Shown: positions 35,049-46,595, counted from the stretch's first letter. The stretch is 64,000 bases of DNA from Gallaecimonas sp045291545 (GCF_045291545.1 NZ_CP149514.1:1116001-1180000), one strand, 5' to 3'. Numbers and translations: made by a program. The notes: a model not told the origin generated them from the letters alone.

Positions 35049-35899
35049 CAGGCAGCCCTCCCGACTTTAGCGACAAAAACATCGGCCAGTGACGGCGTTT
35101 GACACTGGCCCAGCTGGCGCAGCTGTTCCGGGCTTTGTTCAAAGGTCAGTATCTGGCCAGCCAGGGTGGTGCGTTCGCTCAGTGGCCCCAATGCCCGGGC
35201 CTGCTCGAGTTTGTCGCGGTCGACCAAAAGGTCGGTGTAATGGCCGGCAACCGCATCAATGTCGCAGTCAAGTACCAGTTTACCGCCATGGAGGAACAAC
35301 ACTCGGGTCAGCATGTGTTCAATTTCTTCTACCTGATGGGTGGTAATAAGCAAGGTACGTTGATGGTCAAAAAAGTCGTTCAGTAGCTGCTGATAGAAGC
35401 CTTTTCGATACACCACATCCAGCCCCAGCGTCGGTTCGTCCAGCACCAGCAGTTCCGCATCAATAGCCATGATCAGGCTCAGGTGCAGTTGTGTCACCAT
35501 GCCTTTGGAAAGGCTGCTGACCCTGGCTTTGGGCGGGATCTGGGTCTTTGCCAGCAGCGCCTGGCAGCGCTGGCGGTCAAAGCGGGGGTGAACGCCAGCC
35601 ATGTAGTCAAGGAGCTGGTTAACTTTGGCCCAGCGGGGCAGGGAGGCGACGTCAGAAATATAGGCAACCCTTTCCAGCAGGTGGGCCCGGTGACGCATGG
35701 GATTTTGGCCCAGTACACTAAGCTCACCGCTCACTGGCAAGAGCCCGAGAATGGCGTTGAGCAGGGTGCTTTTACCGGCGCCATTAATGCCCACCAGGCC
35801 AACAATCTGACCGCGGCCAATGCTCAAATCGACGCCATCCAGTACCACTTTGCTGCCAAAGCGCTTTTGTAGCTGGCGGCCTTCAATCAAGTTATCCAT
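35048..35899 (-). CDS. ABC transporter ATP-binding protein
   Basis: 283 residues. Walker A GINGAGKSTLL, signature VSSLSKGMVTQLHLSLIMA (LSKGM in place of LSGGQ, common in ABC-2 exporters), Walker B LLVLDEPTLGLD and H-loop TTHQVEEIE. C-terminal extension of about 60 residues. Eight-base overlap with the GntR gene. Works with the downstream permease. Confidence 0.87.
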   Translation of the reverse strand: MDNLIEGRQLQKRFGSKVVLDGVDLSIGRGQIVGLVGINGAGKSTLLNAILGLLPVSGELSVLGQNPMRHRAHLLERVAYISDVASLPRWAKVNQLLDYMAGVHPRFDRQRCQALLAKTQIPPKARVSSLSKGMVTQLHLSLIMAIDAELLVLDEPTLGLDVVYRKGFYQQLLNDFFDHQRTLLITTHQVEEIEHMLTRVLFLHGGKLVLDCDIDAVAGHYTDLLVDRDKLEQARALGPLSERTTLAGQILTFEQSPEQLRQLGQCQTPSLADVFVAKVGRAA

Positions 35900-36257
35900 C
35901 TAAATTCTCCATTTGCGCTATCAGTGGCGCGGTATCCAGTTCCAGGCGGCGGATCTGCTCGAGTATCTGTGGCCAGGTATGGCTGACAAAATTGTCGCGA
36001 GCTTGCTTGCGCAGCTGCATTTGCGCCTGTTGGGCGACAAAACTGCCGACACCGCGGCGCCGCTCAACAATACCCTGGTCGGCCAGCTGGCTGATGGCCC
36101 GCTGTACTGTCAGCGGATTGACCTGCAACTCACCGGCCAGTTGCCGCACGCTGGGTATTGGGTCGCCGGCAGCCAGGCGGCCATCAAGAATAGCGGTGAC
36201 CAGTTGCTCGGCCAGCTGTTCGTAGATGGGCCTTTGGTTATCCCATTGTTGTTGCAC
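35892..36257 (-). CDS. GntR-family (YtrA-like) regulator
   Basis: 121 residues: winged helix with PIYEQLAEQLVTAILDG, IPSVRQLAGELQVNPLTVQRAI and GIVERRRGVGSFVA, plus a short C-terminal helical dimerisation tail, the YtrA subclass. First gene of the operon; probably autorepresses through the nearby palindrome. Confidence 0.88.
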   Translation of the reverse strand: MQQQWDNQRPIYEQLAEQLVTAILDGRLAAGDPIPSVRQLAGELQVNPLTVQRAISQLADQGIVERRRGVGSFVAQQAQMQLRKQARDNFVSHTWPQILEQIRRLELDTAPLIAQMENLDG

Positions 36258-36282
36258 AGGTTGTCTCCGTGTTGGTGTGTTA

Positions 36283-36294
36283 GTGTTGTAACAC
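36283..36294 (-). promoter_or_regulatory. Candidate operator of the GntR regulator
   Basis: Perfect palindrome GTGTT-GT-AACAC, 26 nt before the GntR start codon. It is nested in a longer GTGTTA / TAACAC pair (36277-36294). YtrA-subclass regulators bind GTxTA-like palindromes at this place. Region also divides this operon from the divergent DASS gene. Confidence 0.5.
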
Positions 36295-36385
36295 GGTGAT
36301 TTTGTAATTGTCTACTTTTTCTGCACTGGCTCTGCTGAAGGGAATTTGCCACACTGCCTGAAGAACAAAAAACCAGGGAAAAACA

Positions 36386-37711
36386 ATGACAAAAATGCTT
36401 GCGGTCATGGCGCTGCTGGTTGCTGTGGTATTGGTGGTGATGGCGCCGCTGGGCGCGCAGGTCAGTGCCGGCCTGGCTCTGCTGTTACTGGCTGGCACCC
36501 TGTGGATGACCGAAGCGATGCCGGTCACCATTACCGCCTTGCTGGTGCCGGTACTGGCGGCGCTGCTGGGGGTATTACCGGTAAAAGAGGCGCTAGCCAA
36601 TTTTGCCCACCCGATCATCTTTCTGTTTCTGGGCGGCTTTGCCCTGGCTTCAGCACTCAAAGAGCAGGGCCTGGATAAAGCCATGGCCAGCGCTGTGATG
36701 CGCCTTGCCGGTGGCCGGGTGTGGCTGTCAGTGCTGCTGTTGTTTATCACCTCGGCGTTTTTGTCCATGTGGATTTCCAATACGGCTACCACCGCCATGA
36801 TGCTGCCCCTGGCGCTGGGGTTACTCAGTGGCATGGAGCCGGCACCGAGCCCCGGCACCCGTATCTTTGTACTGCTGGGGATTGCTTATTCGGCGAGCCT
36901 GGGCGGTATGGGCACCTTGGTGGGGAGCCCACCTAATGCCATTGCTGCTGGCTATCTGGGCTACCAGTTTGATGACTGGCTGGCTCTTGGCCTGCCATTG
37001 ATGCTGATTTTGTTGCCACTGGCATGGGGCGTATTGTTCTGGCAGTTACGTCCGGCCCTGGCGGCCCGTAGCGAACCACAACAAGGCGTTGCATTTGAGT
37101 GGAGCCGGGGGCGGTTACTGACCATGGTTGTATTTGCTGCTACGGTATTGTGCTGGATTTTCTCGTCGCTGCTCTCCAAGGCGCTGGGGGGGATCAAAGA
37201 CTTTGATGCGCTGGTGGCCTTGAGTGCAACGGTGCTGGTGGGGGCATTGGGGCTGTCATCGTGGAAGGCCATTGAACGGGATGTGGACTGGGGCGTATTG
37301 CTGTTATTTGGTGGTGGCATGACCTTGTCGGCGGTCTTGAAAGTAACCGGCACCAGCGCCTGGCTGGCCCATGGCCTGTCAAGCCTGACTACAGGGGCGC
37401 CGGTGTGGCTGCTGTACGGGCTGATTGCCGCTTTCGTGGTCTTTCTGACCGAGCTGGCGTCCAACACCGCCAGTGCGGCCCTGCTGGTGCCTCTTTTTGG
37501 CGGCATTGCCGGGGCGCTGGGGTTACCGGTGCAAAGCATGGCGGTGCTGATAGCCTTGGCGGCTTCCTGCGCCTTTATGCTGCCGGTGGCAACACCACCC
37601 AATGCCATTGTGTTTGGCAGCGGCATGGTGCCGCAGCGGGTGATGATGCGCACCGGCCTGTGGCTGAACCTGCTGGCCATTGTGGTGCTGACACTGGTGT
37701 TCGGTTTTTAG
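36386..37711 (+). CDS. DASS (SLC13) family anion transporter
   Basis: 441 residues, about 11-12 membrane segments. Two SNT motifs of the family: WISNTATTAMMLPLAL (about 131-146) and ASNTASAALLVPLF. Gly-rich GGMGTLVGSPPNAIAA and ATPPNAIVFGSG repeat loops. Na+-coupled uptake of dicarboxylates (or sulfate) is expected. The stop overlaps the convergent DAHP synthase gene by 4 bp. Confidence 0.87.
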   Translation: MTKMLAVMALLVAVVLVVMAPLGAQVSAGLALLLLAGTLWMTEAMPVTITALLVPVLAALLGVLPVKEALANFAHPIIFLFLGGFALASALKEQGLDKAMASAVMRLAGGRVWLSVLLLFITSAFLSMWISNTATTAMMLPLALGLLSGMEPAPSPGTRIFVLLGIAYSASLGGMGTLVGSPPNAIAAGYLGYQFDDWLALGLPLMLILLPLAWGVLFWQLRPALAARSEPQQGVAFEWSRGRLLTMVVFAATVLCWIFSSLLSKALGGIKDFDALVALSATVLVGALGLSSWKAIERDVDWGVLLLFGGGMTLSAVLKVTGTSAWLAHGLSSLTTGAPVWLLYGLIAAFVVFLTELASNTASAALLVPLFGGIAGALGLPVQSMAVLIALAASCAFMLPVATPPNAIVFGSGMVPQRVMMRTGLWLNLLAIVVLTLVFGF

Positions 37712-38736
37712 CCGCGGCGCTGCTTAACCGCTTCGGCCAGCCGCTGTAAAAGTGCGGCGCTGTCATCCCAGTTCAGGCAGGCGTCGGTAATGGATTTGCC
37801 ATACACCAGGCTGGCTGACTCCCCGGCTGGCTGGCTGCCTTCTGCCAAAAAGCTTTCCACCATCACGCCTTTGATACGCTGCTCGCCACTGGCCAGCTGC
37901 TGGCAAATATCGGCAGCCACATCGAGCTGGCGGCGATGGTCCTTGCGCGAATTGCCATGGGAGAAATCTATCAGCAGTTGTTCCGGCAGGGCGGCATGGC
38001 GGAGTTGCGCACAGGCGTCGTTGACGGCGGCGGCATCATAATTGGGCTGGGCACCACCGCGCAGAATGAGCTGGCAGTAACGGTTGCCGTGGCTGCTTAG
38101 CGCCTGCAACTGGCCATTGTCGGCCGGGGCAAACAGCGGCTGCGGCTCGGCGGCAGCGCGAATGGCGTCGACGGCAATACGGACATTACCATCGGTGCCA
38201 TTTTTAAAGCCCACCGGGCAGGGCAAGGCTGAGGCCAGGGCACGGTGTACCTGCGATTCGGTGGTGCGGGCACCAATGGCCCCGAAACTGACCAGATCCA
38301 GCCAGTAATGGCCGGTCGTTAAATCGAGAAACTCCGTTGCCAGCGGCAAGCCGGCCTGATGCAGGGCCAGCAATAATTTACGAGCCTGATACAGGCCCTC
38401 TGCGGTATCAAAGCGGCCGTTGATTGCCGGATCATAAACCAGGCCTTTCCAGCCGTGGCGGGTACGGGGTTTTTCAAAGTAGGTGCGCATCACCACCAGC
38501 AGCTCACTGCTGAGCTCTGCTGCCAGGGTGGCCAGCTTCTGGCCATATTCCAGGGCGGCGGCCGGATCGTGAACAGAGCAGGGGCCGATGATCACCAGTA
38601 AGCGGTCGTCGTCACCGTCGAGCAGGGCCTTGATTTGCTGGCGCTGTTGGCCAATACGCTCGGCGCCGGTCAGTGGCAGCTCGGCTTTCAGGGCACCGGG
38701 AGTTGGCAGGGGTGCCGGATCTGCGAACAATGTCAT
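37708..38736 (-). CDS. Class I DAHP synthase
   Basis: 342 residues. IIGPCSVHDPAAALEYG, MRTYFEKPRTRHGWKGL (with metal and PEP contacts), GARTTESQVHR, KNGTDGN and IDFSHGNSRKDHRRQ. Condenses PEP and erythrose-4-P, first step of the shikimate pathway. Which feedback type (Phe, Tyr or Trp) it is cannot be told from sequence by eye. Slightly shorter than enteric AroF/G/H. Confidence 0.9.
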   Translation of the reverse strand: MTLFADPAPLPTPGALKAELPLTGAERIGQQRQQIKALLDGDDDRLLVIIGPCSVHDPAAALEYGQKLATLAAELSSELLVVMRTYFEKPRTRHGWKGLVYDPAINGRFDTAEGLYQARKLLLALHQAGLPLATEFLDLTTGHYWLDLVSFGAIGARTTESQVHRALASALPCPVGFKNGTDGNVRIAVDAIRAAAEPQPLFAPADNGQLQALSSHGNRYCQLILRGGAQPNYDAAAVNDACAQLRHAALPEQLLIDFSHGNSRKDHRRQLDVAADICQQLASGEQRIKGVMVESFLAEGSQPAGESASLVYGKSITDACLNWDDSAALLQRLAEAVKQRRG

Positions 38737-38787
38737 GAATATCCTGTTCTTGCCTCAGCCATGACTCTGTTAGGCTGAGGAAAATGA

Positions 38788-39771
38788 TTGAGCGGCATTA
38801 TAGGCGTGATCATCGATAAGACGAAAATTCTGGTTGCTGGTGCTGGCGCCGTAGGCAGCTGGCTGGGGGCGGCCTTGGCCGCCGAAGGCATGGATGTCAC
38901 CTTTCTTGGCCGCGCCGCTACCCAGGTTCGCCTGGGCGGCGGTTTGGCGATCACCGGCCTTGGCGCTGAACTGACGCTGGCGCAGCCCAAGGTTGTGGCA
39001 AGCACTGACGAGGCCTTTGATTACGTGATCCTGGCGTGCAAACGCCAGGACACCCAAACCCTGATTAGTAGCCTGAGCGCACTGTGGCAGCATGGCCCGG
39101 CCATCATGGTGGCGCAAAATGGCCTGGGGGCTGCTGAGCAGGTCAAGGCGCTGACCGGCTGCGCGGTGTATCCGTTGATGGTGCCGTTTAACCTGCAATG
39201 GCTTGGCGCCGGTCTGCTGCATCAGGGCACCGGCGGCCAGGTAGTGGTGCCTGAGCAGTTGGCCAGTTTTGCCCCTTACTGGCATGCCAAAGTGGTGGCC
39301 GATATGGCGCCCATACTGGCCGGTAAGCTGCTGCTCAATCTCAATAATGCCATCAATGGCCTTTGCGGCCTGCCACTGGTCGAAGAGTTGTCCACGCGTG
39401 GTTACCGGCAGGTACTGGCCGCGGCGCAGCGTGAGGCGCTGGCGGTGTTTGCCAAGCTCAGCATCAGCCCGGCGCGGCTGACCGGTGCGCCACCGTCCTG
39501 GCTGCCGCGGGTGCTGGAAATGCCTGACAGCCTTTTTAAGAAACTGGCCAAAGGGCTATTAGCCATGGACAGTAATGCCCGCTCGTCGCTTTATGACGAC
39601 TTGGCCGGCAAACGGCCAACCGAGGTGGATTATCTGAACGGTTGGGTCGCCGAGCAGGCTGAACACTTGGGCCTTAAAGCGCCGGTGAATCGCCACCTGG
39701 CGGCCCTGGTGCATCAGGCCGAGCAGCAGGGGCAGGCGCCGCAGTACGCCCCCGCTGATCTCTGGCCTTAA
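38788..39771 (+). CDS. panE: 2-dehydropantoate 2-reductase family protein
   Basis: 327 residues. N-terminal NADP Rossmann ILVAGAGAVGSWLGAALA, CKRQDTQTLI, ALWQHGPAIMVAQNGLGAAEQ, catalytic-Lys region KLLLNLNNAINGLCGL and C-terminal helical domain with S..DD (SLYDDLAGKRPTEVDYLNG). Reduces ketopantoate to pantoate in pantothenate synthesis. Start is uncertain: TTG at 38788 has AGGA about 6 nt upstream; GTG at 38806 is the alternative. No ATG in frame. Confidence 0.82.
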   Translation: MSGIIGVIIDKTKILVAGAGAVGSWLGAALAAEGMDVTFLGRAATQVRLGGGLAITGLGAELTLAQPKVVASTDEAFDYVILACKRQDTQTLISSLSALWQHGPAIMVAQNGLGAAEQVKALTGCAVYPLMVPFNLQWLGAGLLHQGTGGQVVVPEQLASFAPYWHAKVVADMAPILAGKLLLNLNNAINGLCGLPLVEELSTRGYRQVLAAAQREALAVFAKLSISPARLTGAPPSWLPRVLEMPDSLFKKLAKGLLAMDSNARSSLYDDLAGKRPTEVDYLNGWVAEQAEHLGLKAPVNRHLAALVHQAEQQGQAPQYAPADLWP

Positions 39772-40580
39772 TACTTGTGCCGCTCCAGGCCGGTATCCTG
39801 CAGGATATGGGCGCTGATCTCCTCGACACTGTGACGGGTGGTATTGAGGTAGGGAATGCGCTCCTTTTTAAACAGCAGCTCCACTTCCTTGGTTTCAATG
39901 CGGCACTGGCGCAGTGACGCATAGCGGGTGCCCGGCGCCCGCTCATGGCGGATCTGTGCCAGCCGATCCGGGTCAATTACCAGCCCATAGAGTTTGTGCT
40001 TGTGCTCCTTGAGCGCCAGCGGTAACCGCAGGTTGTCCATGTCTTCTTCGGTAAAGGGGTAATTGGCTGCCTTGATGCCGTATTGCAGTGCCAGATACAA
40101 ACTGGTCGGGGTTTTGCCGCAGCGTGATACCCCCACCAGAATGATGTCAGCGCGGTCATAGTGCTTGGTTACGGCGCCATCGTCGTTATCCAGGGCATAG
40201 TTCACTGCATCGATACGGTGCTGGTAGGCGTTATCCATCATGCCGTGCGAGCGGCCAATCTTCGGTTCGGCCTTAACCCCCAGCTGCGCTTCGAGCGGTG
40301 AAACAAAGGTGGAGAGAATGTCGTAGCTGATGCCATCGCTCTGTTCAAAGAGCGTGCGCAGTGTCGCGTCAACAATCGTATGGAAGACCACCGGCCGTTG
40401 GCCTGTGGTAATAAAACTACGATTGATCTTTTCGGTAACGCGCTCGGCTTGAGCAACATTTCCCACGAAAGGCTCGGTAAATTGCCGGAACTTTACCGGG
40501 AACTGCGACAAAAGTGCATGCCCGAACACTTCAGTGGTGATGGCGGTGCCGTCCGATACGAAATACACATGTCTTTCCAT
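39768..40580 (-). CDS. ppsR: PEP synthetase regulatory kinase/pyrophosphorylase
   Basis: 270 residues of the DUF299 family. P-loop GVSRCGKTPTSLYLA, start RHVYFVSDGTAITTEVFG, and C-terminal YLNTTRHSVEEISAHIL. It switches PpsA off and on by ADP-dependent phosphorylation and Pi-dependent dephosphorylation. Divergent from ppsA (129-bp gap), the usual arrangement. Confidence 0.94.
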   Translation of the reverse strand: MERHVYFVSDGTAITTEVFGHALLSQFPVKFRQFTEPFVGNVAQAERVTEKINRSFITTGQRPVVFHTIVDATLRTLFEQSDGISYDILSTFVSPLEAQLGVKAEPKIGRSHGMMDNAYQHRIDAVNYALDNDDGAVTKHYDRADIILVGVSRCGKTPTSLYLALQYGIKAANYPFTEEDMDNLRLPLALKEHKHKLYGLVIDPDRLAQIRHERAPGTRYASLRQCRIETKEVELLFKKERIPYLNTTRHSVEEISAHILQDTGLERHKY

Positions 40581-40709
40581 GATGGGGCCTTTTGTTAACC
40601 GTTTACCACAGCCGAGACAAACGTTTTACCGGCCGCTGGGCGGCAGTGTAGAATGGCCTAGCGTCTCAGCACAAACCCTTCAGCCGGAATAACTTAGGGA
40701 GTTTTCACC

Positions 40710-43085
<2,376 letters not shown>

Positions 43086-43097
43086 GCACACAGTATT

Positions 43098-43128
43098 AAA
43101 AAACCCCGGCTATATGCCGGGGTTTTTT
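43098..43128. terminator. Bidirectional terminator after ppsA
   Basis: 13-bp perfect stem AAAAAACCCCGGC / GCCGGGGTTTTTT with a TATAT loop. Confidence 0.9.
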
Positions 43129-43144
43129 ATGCGCTTTCGCACAG

Positions 43145-43756
43145 TTACATGACCTTGATAGCCATATCCTCCAGGGTATTGGCGGTAACCTGCATACGTT
43201 TGGCCACTTCCTTTAACTGCGCCAAAATATCCTTGTGAATAATGATGTGCTTGATGTCGTCCTGTTCCAGCAACTGGGCAATATGATGGGCACGGTATTC
43301 CACCAGCCGGTCATACTTGTCGTGAATGGGGCCGACCTGGGGCAGGGCCTTGTTACGTAACTGCTTTACCCCTTCTTCGAGCAGGCTGGCCATTTCCTTA
43401 AGCAGGGCAAAGATATCGTGATACACATCCAGCTCCTGGCGGTTGTGGTAAACGTCCACTTCAATCACAAAGTGCTTTACGCTCAGGGCGATCCAGTCCA
43501 GCTGGGTGATGATGCGAAAAATTGACTCTTTATCGTAGGGGGCAATAAACACATCCAGCAGCTCTTTCATATTGCGTTCTTTGAGCTCACGGGTGGCGCT
43601 GGTGTCGTTGATGATCGCCGCAAAGGCCTCTTCCTGGTGCAGAATGTACGCGCCATGCAAATCATGGACAATTTTGCGGGTTGCCGAGGCTTGTTCCAGC
43701 AGCGCGGCGGCCAGATCCATCTCTTTGGGTAAAATGAATTTTTGAATAAAGCCCAT
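43145..43756 (-). CDS. DUF47 / PhoU-like partner of Pit transporter
   Basis: 203 residues, all-helical, TIGR00153/DUF47 type (FIAPYDKESIFRIITQLDWIALSVK carries the acidic/metal residues). Thought to regulate the linked Pit phosphate transporter. Starts 3 nt after the pit stop, so strongly coupled. Confidence 0.87.
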   Translation of the reverse strand: MGFIQKFILPKEMDLAAALLEQASATRKIVHDLHGAYILHQEEAFAAIINDTSATRELKERNMKELLDVFIAPYDKESIFRIITQLDWIALSVKHFVIEVDVYHNRQELDVYHDIFALLKEMASLLEEGVKQLRNKALPQVGPIHDKYDRLVEYRAHHIAQLLEQDDIKHIIIHKDILAQLKEVAKRMQVTANTLEDMAIKVM

Positions 43757-43759
43757 GCG

Positions 43760-44794
43760 TCAGCTCCACAATTTGAGAAAAATCAGGCAATAAAACCAAC
43801 CCAGTAATATCGATACCGGCACATTCATAAACCAGCCCGCTACGATGCTGCGCGCCGTTTGCCACTTCACATGCTGCGGCTTTTCGGCTGCACCATTACC
43901 CAATAGCGTAGCGGTAACAACCTGAGTGGTAGAGGTGGGCGCACCGCTCAGGGTGGCCACACTGTTAACCAATGCCGCCCCTAACTGGTTGGCTACCGAG
44001 TGAATAACCCGTACCCGAAACAGCCCAAAGCCCAGCGTTTTGATGATCCGCCAGCCCCCAAAGAGGGTGCCAAGGGTAATGGCCGTCGCGCACAGAAAAA
44101 TGGCCCAGTCAGGAATAGTGAAGGTGCTGGTGGTACCACTGGCCAGAAGCATCATGCCGATCACCGCCATACCTTTTTGGGCGTCATTGGCGCCATGGGA
44201 AAAGCCCAGCCAGGCCACGCTGATGTACTGCGACACCACAAAAACCCGGGTGGTTTTTTGTGATGCCCGGTGTAGTAACCGAAACAGCAGTTTCATCACC
44301 AAAAAGCCAATCACAAAACCAAAAAAGGGTGATACAAAAAGCCCGGCTACCACTTTCATCACCCCGTGCAGTTGCCCATTTGCCAGCGCCGTAATACCCC
44401 AGTCGATATGGTTACTGCCGACACAGTAAAGCCCGGCGCCAACCAGACCTCCGGCCAGCGAATTAGACGACGACGACGGATACCCCAGCCACCAGGTGGC
44501 CAGGTTATAGGTGATGGCAGCCAACAGCGCCGCTATGACCAGGGTTTCGCCGTCAATGGTGGAGGCTGCCCCGACGTTGACAAAGGTGCCAACGGTGTCA
44601 GCGACCGTCAGGCCAACGCTAAAGGGGGCTATAAAGGTAAACAGGGTAACAATGCCGATGGCAATGCCCGGCGTCATGGCCCGCGAGGCCACAGCGGTTG
44701 CCACCATGTCAGCGGCGTCGTGAAAGCCGTTAGTAAAATCAAACAGCGCCACCAGCACTATGACCAACGCCAGCAGGATGATTGCCAGATCCAT
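43760..44794 (-). CDS. Low-affinity inorganic phosphate transporter (Pit family)
   Basis: 344 residues with about ten hydrophobic helices. Signature repeats FDFTNGFHDAADMVATAVASRAM (N-terminal) and GFSHGANDAQKGMAVIG (C-terminal), PSSSSNSLAGG and APTSTTQVVTATLLG. Shorter than enteric PitA (about 500), like the group paired with DUF47. Start MDLAII at 44794 fits the family. Confidence 0.9.
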   Translation of the reverse strand: MDLAIILLALVIVLVALFDFTNGFHDAADMVATAVASRAMTPGIAIGIVTLFTFIAPFSVGLTVADTVGTFVNVGAASTIDGETLVIAALLAAITYNLATWWLGYPSSSSNSLAGGLVGAGLYCVGSNHIDWGITALANGQLHGVMKVVAGLFVSPFFGFVIGFLVMKLLFRLLHRASQKTTRVFVVSQYISVAWLGFSHGANDAQKGMAVIGMMLLASGTTSTFTIPDWAIFLCATAITLGTLFGGWRIIKTLGFGLFRVRVIHSVANQLGAALVNSVATLSGAPTSTTQVVTATLLGNGAAEKPQHVKWQTARSIVAGWFMNVPVSILLGWFYCLIFLKLWS

Positions 44795-44943
44795 GTTCTG
44801 TTCACCAAAGCGGTGTTGACTGATACTGAAATAGTTCAGCACAAAGAGCGACTTAGCAAGTGAAAGATGTAATGGCTGAATAAAGCGATGATAGCGGGAA
44901 ACGGTGGAGGGTTATGGCATGCGTTACGGGCTGAGCCTGAACA

Positions 44944-45219
44944 TTACAGCCAGCCAAACTGCACGCTAACGCCCGCCAGTATCGATGCGGCGCCAGCAAT
45001 GGCCAGAGGGCGAGTGAGTTTTGCACCAGTAGCGGTATGCATAAAACCGCGGCGCCAATAATCCGGGGCTATCAGCAGATAACCGGCCGCCATAAAAAGC
45101 CCGAATGCCGGTTTCGCCATACCGTGCAGGTAGCCTGCCAAAAACAGCACGCCAGCAATAACAAAAGCCACTGCGGCCAGCTTGGTAGACGTTAATGGAG
45201 TGGGTTGGTATTGGTGCAT
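44944..45219 (-). CDS. Small membrane protein, unknown
   Basis: 91 residues with three hydrophobic segments (about 12-30, 36-50 and 68-88) and an HGMAKPAFGLFMAAGYLLIAP core. AGGAAC lies before the ATG. I recognise no family. Stands alone between pit and an AT-rich lipoprotein gene. Confidence 0.6.
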   Translation of the reverse strand: MHQYQPTPLTSTKLAAVAFVIAGVLFLAGYLHGMAKPAFGLFMAAGYLLIAPDYWRRGFMHTATGAKLTRPLAIAGAASILAGVSVQFGWL

Positions 45220-45325
45220 GGATTGTTCCTGATGAAAGAGTAAAGTCTTGGGGAGTCGAGTAACTGGTTTTTTCTTTCAACCAGTTTGGCTGGCCAGTAA
45301 CACTGTTACTGGCCAGCCACTTTAC

Positions 45326-45925
45326 TTACATACCATCATTAACGCTAAGTGTTCTTTTGGAAATGTCATCCGCAGATTTCTTTTCCCATACTGGCCAGTA
45401 CTCACTATACTTTTCTTTGACGCTTTTTTTATTATGCTCGTACCAAGAAAGAGATTTTTCTGTGTTTTTTACTAATGTTGTATTTTTAACAAGATCTTTG
45501 AACTCAGATGTGCCTACTCTGTGTTCTGCTTTAGGATCATCCTTAAATGGCCACAATGAAAATCTTGCTTTCCATAACCCCATTCGTGGTGTAATAACAC
45601 TAAAATAGTTCTTACCCTGTTTTAAGTTGCTTTCCATAAAATCGGCGGCCTCGGAAACAACCATGAAAGTATGTTTCCCTGGCGTCGTGTTGTAGTCTAT
45701 TTTTGTTCCGTTAGACACTATACCAATAAACTTTATCGTTCCATCTGTAACATCATAGAGCGACGCATTAATAGCACCACCTAAAAAACTGGAACGCATA
45801 AAAACAACCTGAGCTTTATCATTTTCTGGGGGTTGTATTTTTTGGCTTGCTGACACGGCCATTGGATTCGAAGCGCAGCCAGAGAACAATAAAACAGAAG
45901 CGATAATAAGTAATTTTTTCAACAT
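45326..45925 (-). CDS. AT-rich lipoprotein, DUF2846-like
   Basis: 199 residues. Lipobox LLFSGC (Cys at about 17), then a beta-rich part: KAQVVFMRSSFLGGAI, PGKHTFMVVSEAADF and KQGKNYFSVITPRMG, resembling DUF2846 lipoproteins. C-terminal third is Lys-rich helical. Base composition is clearly more AT-rich than neighbours, which suggests recent acquisition. Function unknown. Confidence 0.65.
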   Translation of the reverse strand: MLKKLLIIASVLLFSGCASNPMAVSASQKIQPPENDKAQVVFMRSSFLGGAINASLYDVTDGTIKFIGIVSNGTKIDYNTTPGKHTFMVVSEAADFMESNLKQGKNYFSVITPRMGLWKARFSLWPFKDDPKAEHRVGTSEFKDLVKNTTLVKNTEKSLSWYEHNKKSVKEKYSEYWPVWEKKSADDISKRTLSVNDGM

Positions 45926-46017
45926 GTCAAAACCCTTTTAAGTTATATTCCCTAATTTTTTTGTAGTGCTAGTTTTTGTTATTGACCTCCTTTGCAAATT
46001 TAATTAAAGTTGATTTG

Positions 46018-46395
46018 TTAATCGTTTTTATTAAATTTCATAGTGTATTCACAACGAAACCTTACAGGCTTACCGTCTATCTTCATGGGAACATAGAGCC
46101 ATTTTTCAAAAGCACTTTTAGCATTTTTCTCGAACACCCCCTTAGGTGAGGAATCTAGTACTTTAACGCTGTCTACTTTCCCATCTGTATTAATTTTAGC
46201 TGCCATTTTTACCCAGCCATGAATTCCTTCGTCGTAAGCCTTTTTGGGGTAACGAGGAGAAAAAGAAACGATTGGTCTCGGCATCATGGCAGCGCCGTCA
46301 TGCTGACAAGTAAGTTGCATGTCATAGCTCTTGGTCTGTGTTGTTGCGCAGGCTGATAACAAAGAGCACGCCAATACTATGGCTAGTTTTTTCAT
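46018..46395 (-). CDS. TonB C-terminal-like lipoprotein
   Basis: 125 residues: lipobox LLSAC (Cys about 15) and a TonB-C type domain: PRYPKKAYDEGIHGWVKMAAKINTDG (in two parts), VLDSSPKGVFEKNAKSAFEKW and ending in CEYTMKF. It lacks a TonB membrane anchor or Pro-rich spacer, so it is a stand-alone domain, not an energy transducer. AT-rich like the previous gene. ATG 46395 chosen over a longer frame because the signal starts there. Confidence 0.68.
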   Translation of the reverse strand: MKKLAIVLACSLLSACATTQTKSYDMQLTCQHDGAAMMPRPIVSFSPRYPKKAYDEGIHGWVKMAAKINTDGKVDSVKVLDSSPKGVFEKNAKSAFEKWLYVPMKIDGKPVRFRCEYTMKFNKND

Positions 46396-46408
46396 ACTGT
46401 TTTTCCTG

Positions 46409-46573
46409 TTACTTCGATTTTTTGGAATTAAACAACTTTGCCCAAAACGCCGCTTCCAGGCCAAAGCCCAGTATCACAAAGGCAAACACGCCAGTGGCGC
46501 TGCCGTGGTGGTAAGCAGTAATGGCGGCTATCAGCAACGCCAGAATAAGAGGGTAGCGGTAGAGTGCTTTCAT
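46409..46573 (-). CDS. 54-residue predicted inner-membrane protein
   Basis: Short frame ATG 46573 to TAA 46409. GAGGAA sits about 8 nt before the start. Residues 8-20 (LILALLIAAITAY) and 27-42 (TGVFAFVILGFGLEAA) are hydrophobic; the tail is KLFNSKKSK. Good ribosome site, positive tail and helix pattern support a real gene. No family recognised. Lies 13 nt upstream of the TonB-like gene, possibly one transcript. Confidence 0.6.
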   Translation of the reverse strand: MKALYRYPLILALLIAAITAYHHGSATGVFAFVILGFGLEAAFWAKLFNSKKSK

Positions 46574-46595
46574 GGTGTGCTTCCTCGTATGTGGT

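Noticed and set aside
46018..46395. True TonB energy transducer
   Set aside because: It is a 125-residue lipoprotein without a membrane anchor or Pro-rich spacer and without exbB/exbD nearby.
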